Positions 1 through 6,508 of a DNA stretch of 6,566 nucleotides are shown piece after piece; the stretch's first letter is position 1, and each line of letters begins with the position of its first letter. The stretch is from contig JAJRQS010000212.1 in the NCBI GenBank assembly GCA_024280135.1, positions 1-6,566 of the forward strand. The letters are read 5' to 3'. The position numbers and the translations under genes were made by a program. This DNA comes from Bacteroidota bacterium. Lineage in GTDB: Bacteria; Bacteroidota; Bacteroidia; Chitinophagales; Saprospiraceae. The notes under the pieces were generated by a model that searched no databases, had not been told where the DNA came from, and worked only from the letters and a program-made list of their open reading frames with translations.

Positions 1-2
1 AA

Positions 3-288
3 TAAACGCGACCGAAGGAAGCATATAAACGCGACCGAAGGGAGCATATAAACGCGACAAAGGAGCAAATAAACGCGACAAAGGAGCAAATAAACGCGAC
101 AAAGGAGCAAATAAACGCGACAGAAGGAAGCAAATAAACGCGACCGAAGGAAGCATATAAACGCGACCAAAGGGAGCATATAAACGCGACAAAGGAGCAA
201 ATAAACGCGACAAAGGAGCATATAAACGCGACCGAAGGAAGCACTTAAACGCGACAAAGGAAGCACTTAAACGCGACAAAGGAGCAAA
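3..288. repeat. Tandem array of 13 units, 21-23 bp, upstream of serA
   Basis: Thirteen head-to-tail units each begin TAAACGCGAC and continue with a purine-rich part ending AGCA plus two variable bases. Unit starts are 3, 26, 49, 70, 91, 112, 135, 158, 181, 202, 223, 246 and 268, giving lengths 23, 23, 21, 21, 21, 23, 23, 23, 21, 21, 23, 22 and 21. The first copy sits at the window edge, so the array probably continues to the left. Each unit holds an imperfect palindrome: GC-GA-CC-GAA-GG-GA-GC in the long form (for example 31-45) and GC-GA-C-AAA-G-GA-GC in the short form (for example 54-66). Unit length is not a constant multiple of three and TAA recurs in shifting frames, so the array is not coding. 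There are no variable spacers, so it is not CRISPR. It looks like a Bacteroidota intergenic satellite; its function is unknown. Confidence 0.95.
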
Positions 289-296
289 AAAAATCC

Positions 297-304
297 TAAC
301 TTTG
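297..304 (+). promoter_or_regulatory. Bacteroidota-type -7 promoter element for serA
   Basis: TAACTTTG matches the Bacteroidota primary sigma factor consensus TAnnTTTG exactly. It lies 24 bp before the serA ATG, so transcription would start near 310 and leave a leader of about 20 nt. No TTTG -33 box is visible at the expected distance; that region is the last tandem-repeat unit (268-288) followed by an A-run. The core promoter therefore sits directly against the array, and repeat sequence supplies its upstream half. Confidence 0.6.
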
Positions 305-328
305 CCATGAATAAAAAAACCATTTCTT

Positions 329-1273
329 ATGATTAGAGTATTAGCCAATGACGGCATCCATCCACACGGTCAATCATTGCTAGAAGCCGCTGGTTTTCAA
401 GTCATTACCGACAAAATAGCTCAAGATGCTTTGCCAACTGAGATCAATAACTTTGATGTCATCATCGTGCGTAGTGCAACCAAAATACGGCAATCGTTAA
501 TCGATCATAGTGGTGGACGGCTAAAAGTTGTCTGTCGTGCGGGTGTAGGGCTTGACAATATTGATGTTGCTTACGCCAAAGAAAAAGGTATTGCTGTATT
601 TAATACGCCAGCTGCTTCTTCCCAATCAGTTGCTGAATTGGTCATGGGGCACGTGTTGAGCATCTCTAGGTTTTTACACCGAGGTAATCGAAATATGTAT
701 GGGGGTGATTTTAAAGCACTCAAGAAAGAATATGCCAAAGGCAAACAAGTTGCAGGTAGTACAATGGGCATTATTGGATTTGGTCGTATTGGTGTAGCGG
801 TGGCACGAATGGCAATGGGTATGGGTATGAAAGTGATGATAGCCGATCCTTATGTAGAAAAAAGAGAAATTCCATTGTTTCCTGAACATCTAGGTGTACA
901 ATCCAAGACGATTGTTTATTCTAAAACCATAGAAGAAGTGCTCAAGGAGGCAGATGCTCTAAGTTTGCATGTACCTTCCTTTGACAAACCGCTTATCGGT
1001 GCTAAAGAAATAGCCATGATGAAGTCTGATGCTATCTTAATCAATGCGGCACGAGGTGGTGTGGTGGATGAAGATGCACTTTTGGCGGCATTGGATAATG
1101 GGCATTTGATGGGTGCTGGATTAGATGTTTTTATTGGAGAACCTAATCCAAAACCTGCTTTACTCAACCATCCTAAAGTAAGCGTTTCTCCACACATCGG
1201 TGCATCTACTAATGCAGCTCAAAAGGCCATTGGGCAAGAACTTGCAGATATTATTATTGGTTTTTTTGAATAG
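329..1273 (+). CDS. serA: D-3-phosphoglycerate dehydrogenase, short form without ACT domain
   Basis: This is a cytoplasmic NAD-dependent 2-hydroxyacid dehydrogenase that most likely oxidises 3-phosphoglycerate to 3-phosphohydroxypyruvate, the first step of serine synthesis. Visible features are the substrate-domain segment GVGLDNID (72-79), the NAD-binding GFGRIG (150-155) followed by Asp173, and the catalytic triad Arg242 (in NAARGG), Glu271 (in GEPNP) and His289 (in SPHIGAST). The SPHIGAST...AQ..IGQE ending is typical of SerA rather than of lactate or glyoxylate enzymes. At 314 residues it stops after the catalytic core, so the C-terminal ACT domain that gives serine feedback control in longer SerA proteins is absent; such short forms are common in Bacteroidota. 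The ATG at 329 is preceded by an A/T-rich leader from the promoter at 297-304. A related hydroxyacid dehydrogenase of other specificity cannot be excluded. No serC is adjacent. Confidence 0.88.
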   Translation: MIRVLANDGIHPHGQSLLEAAGFQVITDKIAQDALPTEINNFDVIIVRSATKIRQSLIDHSGGRLKVVCRAGVGLDNIDVAYAKEKGIAVFNTPAASSQSVAELVMGHVLSISRFLHRGNRNMYGGDFKALKKEYAKGKQVAGSTMGIIGFGRIGVAVARMAMGMGMKVMIADPYVEKREIPLFPEHLGVQSKTIVYSKTIEEVLKEADALSLHVPSFDKPLIGAKEIAMMKSDAILINAARGGVVDEDALLAALDNGHLMGAGLDVFIGEPNPKPALLNHPKVSVSPHIGASTNAAQKAIGQELADIIIGFFE

Positions 1274-1275
1274 AA

Positions 1276-1312
1276 AATTGTGGGATTGAATATGAACCTA
1301 ATTCCCACAATT
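1276..1312 (+). promoter_or_regulatory. Inverted repeat spanning the start of the GyrI-like gene
   Basis: AATTGTGGGA (1276-1285) and TCCCACAATT (1303-1312) are perfectly complementary over 10 bp and enclose a 17-nt loop containing the ATG at 1292-1294. Two more inner A-U pairs (1286-1287 with 1300-1301) are possible if T1302 bulges out. The left arm begins two bases after the serA stop; the right arm covers codons 4-7 of the next gene. No T-run follows, so it is a poor intrinsic terminator. It could be an RNA hairpin controlling translation of the downstream gene or an operator for a dimeric regulator. Function is inferred. Confidence 0.5.
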
Positions 1313-1771
1313 ACAAGTATAGCTTCCAAAAAACTTGTCGGAAAAAGAATAAAAATGTCCTTAGCTAATGATAAGACTGGGGATTTATGGGAATCATTTA
1401 TGCCATACAGGCATGACATTAATCGGAGTTCCAATGATTTGATTTCTCTACAAGACTATGGAAAAGTTGTAAGCTCTGGTGATTTTAATCAAGCATTTGA
1501 TAAATGGGCTCTAGCAGAAGTGGAAGACTTTAAAGCTATCCCGGATGGGATGGAAACTATGCTATTGACTGGAGGACTTTATGCCATTTTTAACTATAAG
1601 GGTCTGCCCACCGATCCTAGTGTTTTCATTTACATTTTTCGTGAGTGGCTTCCTAAGTCGGAATATGAACTGGACAACAGACCTCATTTTGAGGTACTTG
1701 GAGAAAAATATAAAAATGGTGATCCAAATTCTGAAGAGGACATATATGTCCCCATCAAATTAAAATGCTAA
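1292..1771 (+). CDS. Stand-alone GyrI-like (effector-binding) domain protein
   Basis: This 159-residue protein consists of a single GyrI-like domain, the fold found as the ligand-binding half of many AraC- and MerR-type regulators and in E. coli SbmC/GyrI. Family-like segments are KKLVG (13-17), MSLANDKTGDLW (22-33), W.L.EVEDF (72-80), IPDGMET (83-89), GGLYAIF (94-100), the strongly conserved EWLP (118-121) and the ending ELDNRPHFEVL then DPNSEEDIYVPI (126-155). There is no helix-turn-helix, signal peptide or membrane segment, so it probably works as a cytoplasmic small-molecule binder. Some stand-alone members hydrolyse cyclopropane-type genotoxins using a conserved Glu; Glu118 is the candidate here, but that activity is conjecture. 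The ATG at 1292 fits the family's N-terminus better than the in-frame GTG at 1280, which lies inside an inverted-repeat arm. It starts 18 bp after serA and has no promoter of its own that I can see, so read-through from serA is likely. Confidence 0.82.
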   Translation: MNLIPTITSIASKKLVGKRIKMSLANDKTGDLWESFMPYRHDINRSSNDLISLQDYGKVVSSGDFNQAFDKWALAEVEDFKAIPDGMETMLLTGGLYAIFNYKGLPTDPSVFIYIFREWLPKSEYELDNRPHFEVLGEKYKNGDPNSEEDIYVPIKLKC

Positions 1772-1827
1772 AATATTAGGGGCTTTCGCTCATCTCTCGT
1801 TCTAATGGCTAACAAATCAAAACTACA

Positions 1828-4200
1828 ATGAAAGTATTATTAACACTATTTTGTCTATTCACAATGTCAACTATTTTTGCGCAAGCAGAAACAGATTTTA
1901 TACACATAGATCAATTTGGCTATCGGCTAAACGATGAGAAGATAGCGGTTATTTCAGATCCCCAAATAGGTTATAACTCGAATGAATCCTTTGCGCCGGG
2001 CACTTCCTATCAAGTACGAAAAATCGATGGAACGACTGTTTTTACAGGAAATATCACCCAATGGCACAATGGAGAGACAGATACACTTTCTGGTGATAAA
2101 GCTTGGCATTTTGACTTCTCTTCTATCAATACTCCTGGTGACTATTACATTTATGATGCGACCAACAATGTAAAATCGTATACTTTCAAGATAGCTGATG
2201 ACATCTATCAGAACGTACTCGACCAAGCACTTCGTGCTTTTTATTACCAGCGCTGTGGCACCACGAAGGCATCTCCCTATGCGCAAACTCCTTGGACTGA
2301 TACTGATTGCCACTTGGGTACTCTACAAGATTTAACTAGCCGTTCAATCTTAGATAAAGATAATGCTGCAACCGAAAAAGATTTATCTGGCGGTTGGCAC
2401 GATGCAGGAGATTATAATAAGTATGTTAATTTCTGTTTAGCACCTGTCCATGACCTACTCGCCGCGTACGAAGAATTACCCACTATTTGGGGCGACAATC
2501 TTAATATTCCAGAAAGTGGAAATGGTATTCCAGATATTTTGGATGAAATCAAATGGGAATTGGACTGGCTATTAAAAATGCAATTGGCAGATGGATCTGT
2601 AATCATGAAAATTTCTGTTGACTTATACCAACAGGCTTCTCCTCCTTCTACCGATGCTGCGGCCAGGTATTACAGCCCTACTGCATCTTCTGCGACTCGA
2701 ACCGCTTGTAGTATATATGCTCATGCTGCTATCGTCTATCAATCTATTGGGATGACTGCTTACGCAAATCTGCTAAAGTCCAAAGCTGAATTAGCTTGGA
2801 CTTGGCTCCAAAACAATCCGGCCACTTCTACTTATGACAATGCCGGATTTGGTAGTGCCAACCCTGAAGTATCTGCCTATGAACAAGAAGCTACTCTTTT
2901 TACAGCTGCTGTTTATTTGTTTGAATTGACTGGAGAGGCTACTTATCAAACTTATGTAGATGCACACTATACTGATATACATGCTTTACAATGGAACTTT
3001 TGGTATCCATTTGAGACCGTTTTTCAAGATGCTCTTTTGTACTATGCCGCTTCCGCAAATGCGACCAACGCCGTAAAAAATGCGATACTGAATAGTTTCA
3101 AGTCTTCGGTCAAAACCAATAATGTGGAATTATTCCCAGCTTATCAAGCTTTCTCTTCTCCGTATCGTGCGTACCTTAAAGAGTCAGCCTATGTCTGGGG
3201 CAGTAATCGTGTCAAAGCCAACTCTGCACTTCTTTATTATAATGTGATCACGCACAAAGCCGATCCAGCGATGGATGTTACATACGAAAAAGCGGCGGAA
3301 AATTATGTTCATTACTTACATGGAGTCAATCCTCAAAATTTAGTTTACCTCTCCAACATGAATAATCATGGAGCGTCTAAATCCTGTCAAGAAATTTACC
3401 ATGTATGGTTTGCCGACGGAAGCCCACTAGATGCGAACCCCGCTCCTGGTTTTGTACCGGGTGGTCCCAATCCTAATTTTGACCCAACGACTGATGTCAC
3501 CATTTCTCCACCAGAAGGGCAACCTGCAGAAAAATCCTATAAAGATTGGAATACAAGCTACCCAGAAAATTCATGGGAAATTACAGAACCTGCTAATGGA
3601 TACCAAGCCAGTTATGTCAAAATGTTGTCCAAGTTTGTGCAACCGTCTTCTCCATTACCTATCACTCTTTTGGAACCATTGACAGCCTCTATTTTTAATA
3701 ATCAAGTATTACTACAATGGATAACCGCTACGGAAATCAATAACAAAGGTTTTGAGATTCAACGAAGTGACGAAAGTTTAAATTTTCAAAAAATAGACTT
3801 CATTCCCGCTAGTACCGCAAATACAACTACAAAAAATTACCGTGCCCTTGACCCCAACCCTTCTGTCAATAATTACTACCGTTATAAGCAAATTGACGTG
3901 GATGGTCATTTTAGTTATTCAGATATTGTGCATATTCAATTTAGAAAAGACCTCTTCCGAATAACGCCTAATATCCTATCTAATAAACCATTATCTTTTG
4001 AAATCACCACTATGGCTCCTACAAATGGTGTCCTAACTATTTATGATAGTAACGGGAATAGGGTTCTTTCTAAAAACCTAGGTCATTTAACCAAAGGGCT
4101 TAATTCCATTACGATTAATCAGACTTGGGCAAGCGGATATTATTATGCATCTGTGCGTATGGCTGGCACCGTATTGGTTCAAAGTTTTGTGGTCGAATAA
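1828..4200 (+). CDS. Secreted GH9 endoglucanase (cellulase) with T9SS C-terminal sorting domain
   Basis: This 790-residue enzyme is predicted to hydrolyse beta-1,4-glucan (cellulose or similar) by the inverting GH9 mechanism. Domains in order are: signal peptide (1 to about 20, hydrophobic core LLTLFCLFTMSTIFA), an N-terminal Ig-like CelD-type domain (about 23-122), the GH9 catalytic domain (about 125-604), an Fn3-like stretch (about 610-705, with LLQWITATEINNKGFEIQRS), and a T9SS type A C-terminal domain (about 708-790). GGWHDAGDY carries the catalytic Asp pair Asp192/Asp195. The acid is Glu584 in SWEITEPAN, matching the family pattern E-x-T-x3-N. Cys143, Cys161, His162 and His191 match in order and spacing the zinc site of Clostridium CelD. 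The T9SS domain predicts export across the outer membrane and surface attachment or release. There is no cellulose-binding module. It starts 56 bp after the GyrI-like gene with no clear promoter between them. GH9 assignment is firm; the exact glucan substrate is not. Confidence 0.95.
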   Translation: MKVLLTLFCLFTMSTIFAQAETDFIHIDQFGYRLNDEKIAVISDPQIGYNSNESFAPGTSYQVRKIDGTTVFTGNITQWHNGETDTLSGDKAWHFDFSSINTPGDYYIYDATNNVKSYTFKIADDIYQNVLDQALRAFYYQRCGTTKASPYAQTPWTDTDCHLGTLQDLTSRSILDKDNAATEKDLSGGWHDAGDYNKYVNFCLAPVHDLLAAYEELPTIWGDNLNIPESGNGIPDILDEIKWELDWLLKMQLADGSVIMKISVDLYQQASPPSTDAAARYYSPTASSATRTACSIYAHAAIVYQSIGMTAYANLLKSKAELAWTWLQNNPATSTYDNAGFGSANPEVSAYEQEATLFTAAVYLFELTGEATYQTYVDAHYTDIHALQWNFWYPFETVFQDALLYYAASANATNAVKNAILNSFKSSVKTNNVELFPAYQAFSSPYRAYLKESAYVWGSNRVKANSALLYYNVITHKADPAMDVTYEKAAENYVHYLHGVNPQNLVYLSNMNNHGASKSCQEIYHVWFADGSPLDANPAPGFVPGGPNPNFDPTTDVTISPPEGQPAEKSYKDWNTSYPENSWEITEPANGYQASYVKMLSKFVQPSSPLPITLLEPLTASIFNNQVLLQWITATEINNKGFEIQRSDESLNFQKIDFIPASTANTTTKNYRALDPNPSVNNYYRYKQIDVDGHFSYSDIVHIQFRKDLFRITPNILSNKPLSFEITTMAPTNGVLTIYDSNGNRVLSKNLGHLTKGLNSITINQTWASGYYYASVRMAGTVLVQSFVVE

Positions 4201-4289
4201 GGGAAGATTAAACCCCGATCTATTGAATTTTGTTCAGCCTCGAATGTACGAATTTGATATTTACTGATGAAGAAAATTGAGCCATATGA

Positions 4290-5669
4290 CTAGGAGCAAT
4301 ACTGTTCAAAAAAGTAAGGAATCGTTTCTATCCCCCGATAGTAATTAAACAAACCGTAGTGTTCATTGGGAGAGTGAATCACATCACTGTCTAGTCCAAA
4401 CCCCATTAAGACGACGTTGACTTTAAGTACTTGCTCAAACAAGGCCACTATTGGGATACTGCCTCCTCCCATTTGAGGGATCACATCTTTTTTAAAAGTC
4501 TTTTTCATCGCAGCTTCAGCTGCTCTATATTCTTTTGAATCAATTGGGGTGACCGCAGGATGTCCTCCATGATGGGGTGTCACTTTTACTTTGACAGATT
4601 TTGGCGCAAGCGATTTAAAATACTTAGTAAAATCTTTGGTGATTTTAGCAGGATCTTGATTGGATACTAAACGCATACTTATTTTTGCGAAAGCAGCAGA
4701 TGGCAAAACGGTCTTTGCTCCTTCTCCTATATATCCGCCCCAAATACCATTGACATCTAATGTAGGACGTATGCCTGTACGTTCGATAGTCGTATATCCT
4801 TTTTCACCAAAAACTTCTTTTATTTGAAGATCCTTTTTGTATTTAGTTTCAGAGAAGGGTGCTTTGTTTAGAGCGGCTCTTTCTGCCTTAGCATAATTCT
4901 TCACATCATCGTAGAATCCCGGAATAGTTATCTTATTATTTTTATCATGCAACTGAGCAATCATCTTCGCAAGGATGTTAATGGGATTGGCAACAGCTCC
5001 TCCATAAACACCCGAGTGCAAATCTCGATTGGGTCCGACTACTTCGACTTCCACATATGACAACCCACGTAACCCAACTGTAATCGAAGGCGTTTTATTT
5101 CCAATAATAGAGGTATCGGAAATCAATACAACATCACATGCCAATTGCTTTCTATTTGCTTTGCAGAAAATACCTAAATGAATCGAACCAACTTCCTCCT
5201 CACCTTCTATCATAAACTTGACATTACAAGGTAGTTCTTTGGTTGCAATCATCGCTTTTACGGCTTGGACATGCATCAATACTTGTCCTTTGTCGTCAGC
5301 TGCTCCACGAGCAAAGACCGCACCTTGAGGATGGTTTTTAGTTTTTTTGATGGTCGGTTCAAAAGGCGGTGTGTCCCATAGATCAATTGGGTCTGCGGGT
5401 TGCACATCGTAATGTCCATAAATCAAAACCGTTGGTAGGTTCTTGTCAACGATCCGTTCTCCATAGACAATGGGATGGCCTTTCGTTTTGTTGATTTTTA
5501 CTTTCTTCAACCCGGCACCTTTTAGTAATTTTGCGACGGCTTTGGCCGCATCTTTTACATCCTTTTTAAAAGTTGGATCTGCACTGACGGAAGGAATCCG
5601 TAGTAATGCTTTTAAATCATCTAGGAAAAGATCCTTGTTTTCTTGAATGTATTTTTGCGTTTTGATCAT
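4290..5669 (-). CDS. M20 family metallo-dipeptidase (CNDP/DUG1-like)
   Basis: This is a 459-residue cytoplasmic, probably di-zinc, peptidase predicted to cleave dipeptides or similar short substrates. The metal and catalytic motifs are intact: His86 and Asp88 in YGHYDVQPAD, bridging Asp125 in ARGAADDKG, catalytic base Glu158 and ligand Glu159 in EGEEEVGS, Asp185 in ISDTS, and His432 in IHSPNEH. The lid domain contains DLHSGVYGG (216-224), whose His218 is expected to contact substrate in the partner subunit of the dimer. Length and motif spacing fit the carnosinase-like dipeptidase branch (human CNDP2, yeast DUG1) rather than ArgE or DapE. There is no signal peptide and the protein is lysine-rich. 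The ATG at 5669 follows an A-rich ACAAAAC context. The gene lies 33 bp downstream of the rhomboid gene on the same strand with no promoter between them, so the two are probably co-transcribed. True substrate is unknown. Confidence 0.92.
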   Translation of the reverse strand: MIKTQKYIQENKDLFLDDLKALLRIPSVSADPTFKKDVKDAAKAVAKLLKGAGLKKVKINKTKGHPIVYGERIVDKNLPTVLIYGHYDVQPADPIDLWDTPPFEPTIKKTKNHPQGAVFARGAADDKGQVLMHVQAVKAMIATKELPCNVKFMIEGEEEVGSIHLGIFCKANRKQLACDVVLISDTSIIGNKTPSITVGLRGLSYVEVEVVGPNRDLHSGVYGGAVANPINILAKMIAQLHDKNNKITIPGFYDDVKNYAKAERAALNKAPFSETKYKKDLQIKEVFGEKGYTTIERTGIRPTLDVNGIWGGYIGEGAKTVLPSAAFAKISMRLVSNQDPAKITKDFTKYFKSLAPKSVKVKVTPHHGGHPAVTPIDSKEYRAAEAAMKKTFKKDVIPQMGGGSIPIVALFEQVLKVNVVLMGFGLDSDVIHSPNEHYGLFNYYRGIETIPYFFEQYCS

Positions 5670-5702
5670 GGTTTTGTACTAGTTAAGAAGGTGAAGCGTA
5701 AT

Positions 5703-6329
5703 CTACTTTAAAAAAGGGATGTTTTGTATTTGTACCATAAAATGCTGCAAAAAAGCTGGGCTAATCAAAATGGTAAAGAAAAACCCAAAAACGGCCCCGT
5801 AAAAGTGGGCATCATGCCCGATGTTATCTCTGTTTTGTTTAGCTGCATAAGACGAATATATAAGATATGCGACACCTGCAATGATAGTCGGAATACCGAT
5901 GATTCCATATAGATAAATCATAGACCAGGGTTGAAAAACAGCTGAAGCAAAAAACACCCCAGAAACCCCACCAGAGGCACCCAAAGCACGATAATGGCTA
6001 GAATCCTGATGCTTCAAATATGATGGCAAATCTGCAAAAACGATGGCTCCAAGATACATCACTAAGAAGTAAATACTTCCCATCATCTGCCCAAATCCAG
6101 CTACAAACCATTGTTCTACTAGGTTACCAAATTGATACAACACAAACATATTGATCCCCAAGTGCATCCAATCTGCATGAATGAATCCAGAGCTCAAAAA
6201 GCGATAGTATTCTTTACCTCTTTTCTCTAAATATGGGATGTGCATCAATTTCTCTTTCAAGTTGAAATTGGACATCGCCAAGTACGAAATAAGCACCGTA
6301 AAGCCGACAATGATATTGGTAACAGTCAT
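5703..6329 (-). CDS. Rhomboid family intramembrane serine protease
   Basis: This 208-residue polytopic inner-membrane protein has about six transmembrane segments (roughly 3-20, 54-72, 80-101, 117-133, 138-159 and 174-192). Rhomboid active-site features are all present: the HADWMHLGIN segment (51-60) gives His56 and Asn60 for the oxyanion hole, the nucleophile is Ser119 in LGASGG, and the general base is His175 in GHDAHFYGAVFG. It should cleave transmembrane segments of client proteins within the bilayer; the client is unknown. It is a minimal six-helix rhomboid without a cytoplasmic domain or rubredoxin-like extension. The start at 6329 gives a short N-terminus leading straight into the first helix and follows an A-rich leader usual in Bacteroidota. 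It is the first gene of a probable operon with the M20 dipeptidase, whose ATG lies 33 bp past this gene's stop. An active protease is likely because no key residue is missing. Confidence 0.93.
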   Translation of the reverse strand: MTVTNIIVGFTVLISYLAMSNFNLKEKLMHIPYLEKRGKEYYRFLSSGFIHADWMHLGINMFVLYQFGNLVEQWFVAGFGQMMGSIYFLVMYLGAIVFADLPSYLKHQDSSHYRALGASGGVSGVFFASAVFQPWSMIYLYGIIGIPTIIAGVAYLIYSSYAAKQNRDNIGHDAHFYGAVFGFFFTILISPAFLQHFMVQIQNIPFLK

Positions 6330-6348
6330 TTTGTGTTTTTTTATTTGG

Positions 6349-6356
6349 CGAAAATA
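6349..6356 (-). promoter_or_regulatory. Weak -7 promoter candidate for the rhomboid-M20 unit
   Basis: Read on the minus strand, TATTTTCG differs by one base from the Bacteroidota TAnnTTTG element and lies about 20 bp before the rhomboid ATG, giving a short A-rich leader. No -33 TTTG is seen upstream. A 5-bp inverted repeat, GCATT (6357-6361) with AATGC (6376-6380), lies directly upstream but is short enough to be chance. This is the best candidate in the gap, not a strong one. Confidence 0.3.
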
Positions 6357-6420
6357 GCATTTTTATTGGTCATTCAATGCTTTTTCGGCTTAATTCAATC
6401 GGTCAATTGCTCCATTGAGG

Positions 6421-6468
6421 AATCCGTGTCCATCCATCCCGTAAATCCGTGCCTGCCTGAATCGGCAG
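6421..6468. repeat. Short degenerate direct repeats followed by a 5-bp hairpin
   Basis: AATCCGTG occurs at 6421-6428 and 6444-6451, 23 bp apart, with a related ATCCATCCCGTA between them, so the stretch reads as three degenerate units of about 11 bp. CTGCC (6453-6457) and GGCAG (6464-6468) then form a 5-bp stem with a 6-nt loop. There is no coding signal. It resembles the decayed short repeats often seen between Bacteroidota genes. The stem lacks a T-run on either strand, so it is not a good terminator. Confidence 0.45.
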
Positions 6469-6508
6469 AGGATAGGTCCCTTCCTAATCCTAACCATGAG
6501 CAAATTAT

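Noticed and set aside
3..288. Tandem array as a CRISPR array or as a repeat protein (NKRDKGA heptads in the 21-bp units)
   Set aside because: Units are contiguous with no unique spacers, and the 22- and 23-bp units shift the frame and create TAA stops, so neither reading holds across the array.
307..336. Nine-codon open frame (ATG 307, TAG 334-336) overlapping the serA start
   Set aside because: The predicted transcription start, about 7 nt after TAACTTTG, falls beyond ATG 307, so this frame would probably not be in the mRNA.
806..840. Methionine-rich stretch in SerA (MAMGMGMKVM) as a metal-binding feature
   Set aside because: It sits in the helix and strand just after GFGRIG, where the family has ordinary hydrophobic residues; the ATGGGT duplication at DNA level explains it.
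1261..1273. Run of seven T at the end of serA as a frameshift that removed an ACT domain
   Set aside because: Both alternative frames stop within a few codons and no ACT-like sequence follows, so the short SerA is genuine.
1280..1291. GTG start at 1280 for the GyrI-like protein
   Set aside because: It adds four residues not expected for the family and lies within the left arm of the inverted repeat; ATG 1292 has a better A-rich context.
1954..2313. Long antisense open frames inside serA, the GH9 gene and the rhomboid gene
   Set aside because: They lie fully within genes with strong family motifs, show no recognisable domains and have no promoter or start context of their own.
4201..4289. 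Bidirectional terminator between the convergent GH9 and M20 genes
   Set aside because: Only imperfect pairing was found (AATTTT near 4226 with AAAATT near 4273, and TCG/CGA around 4240-4251), with no GC-rich stem followed by a T-run on either strand.
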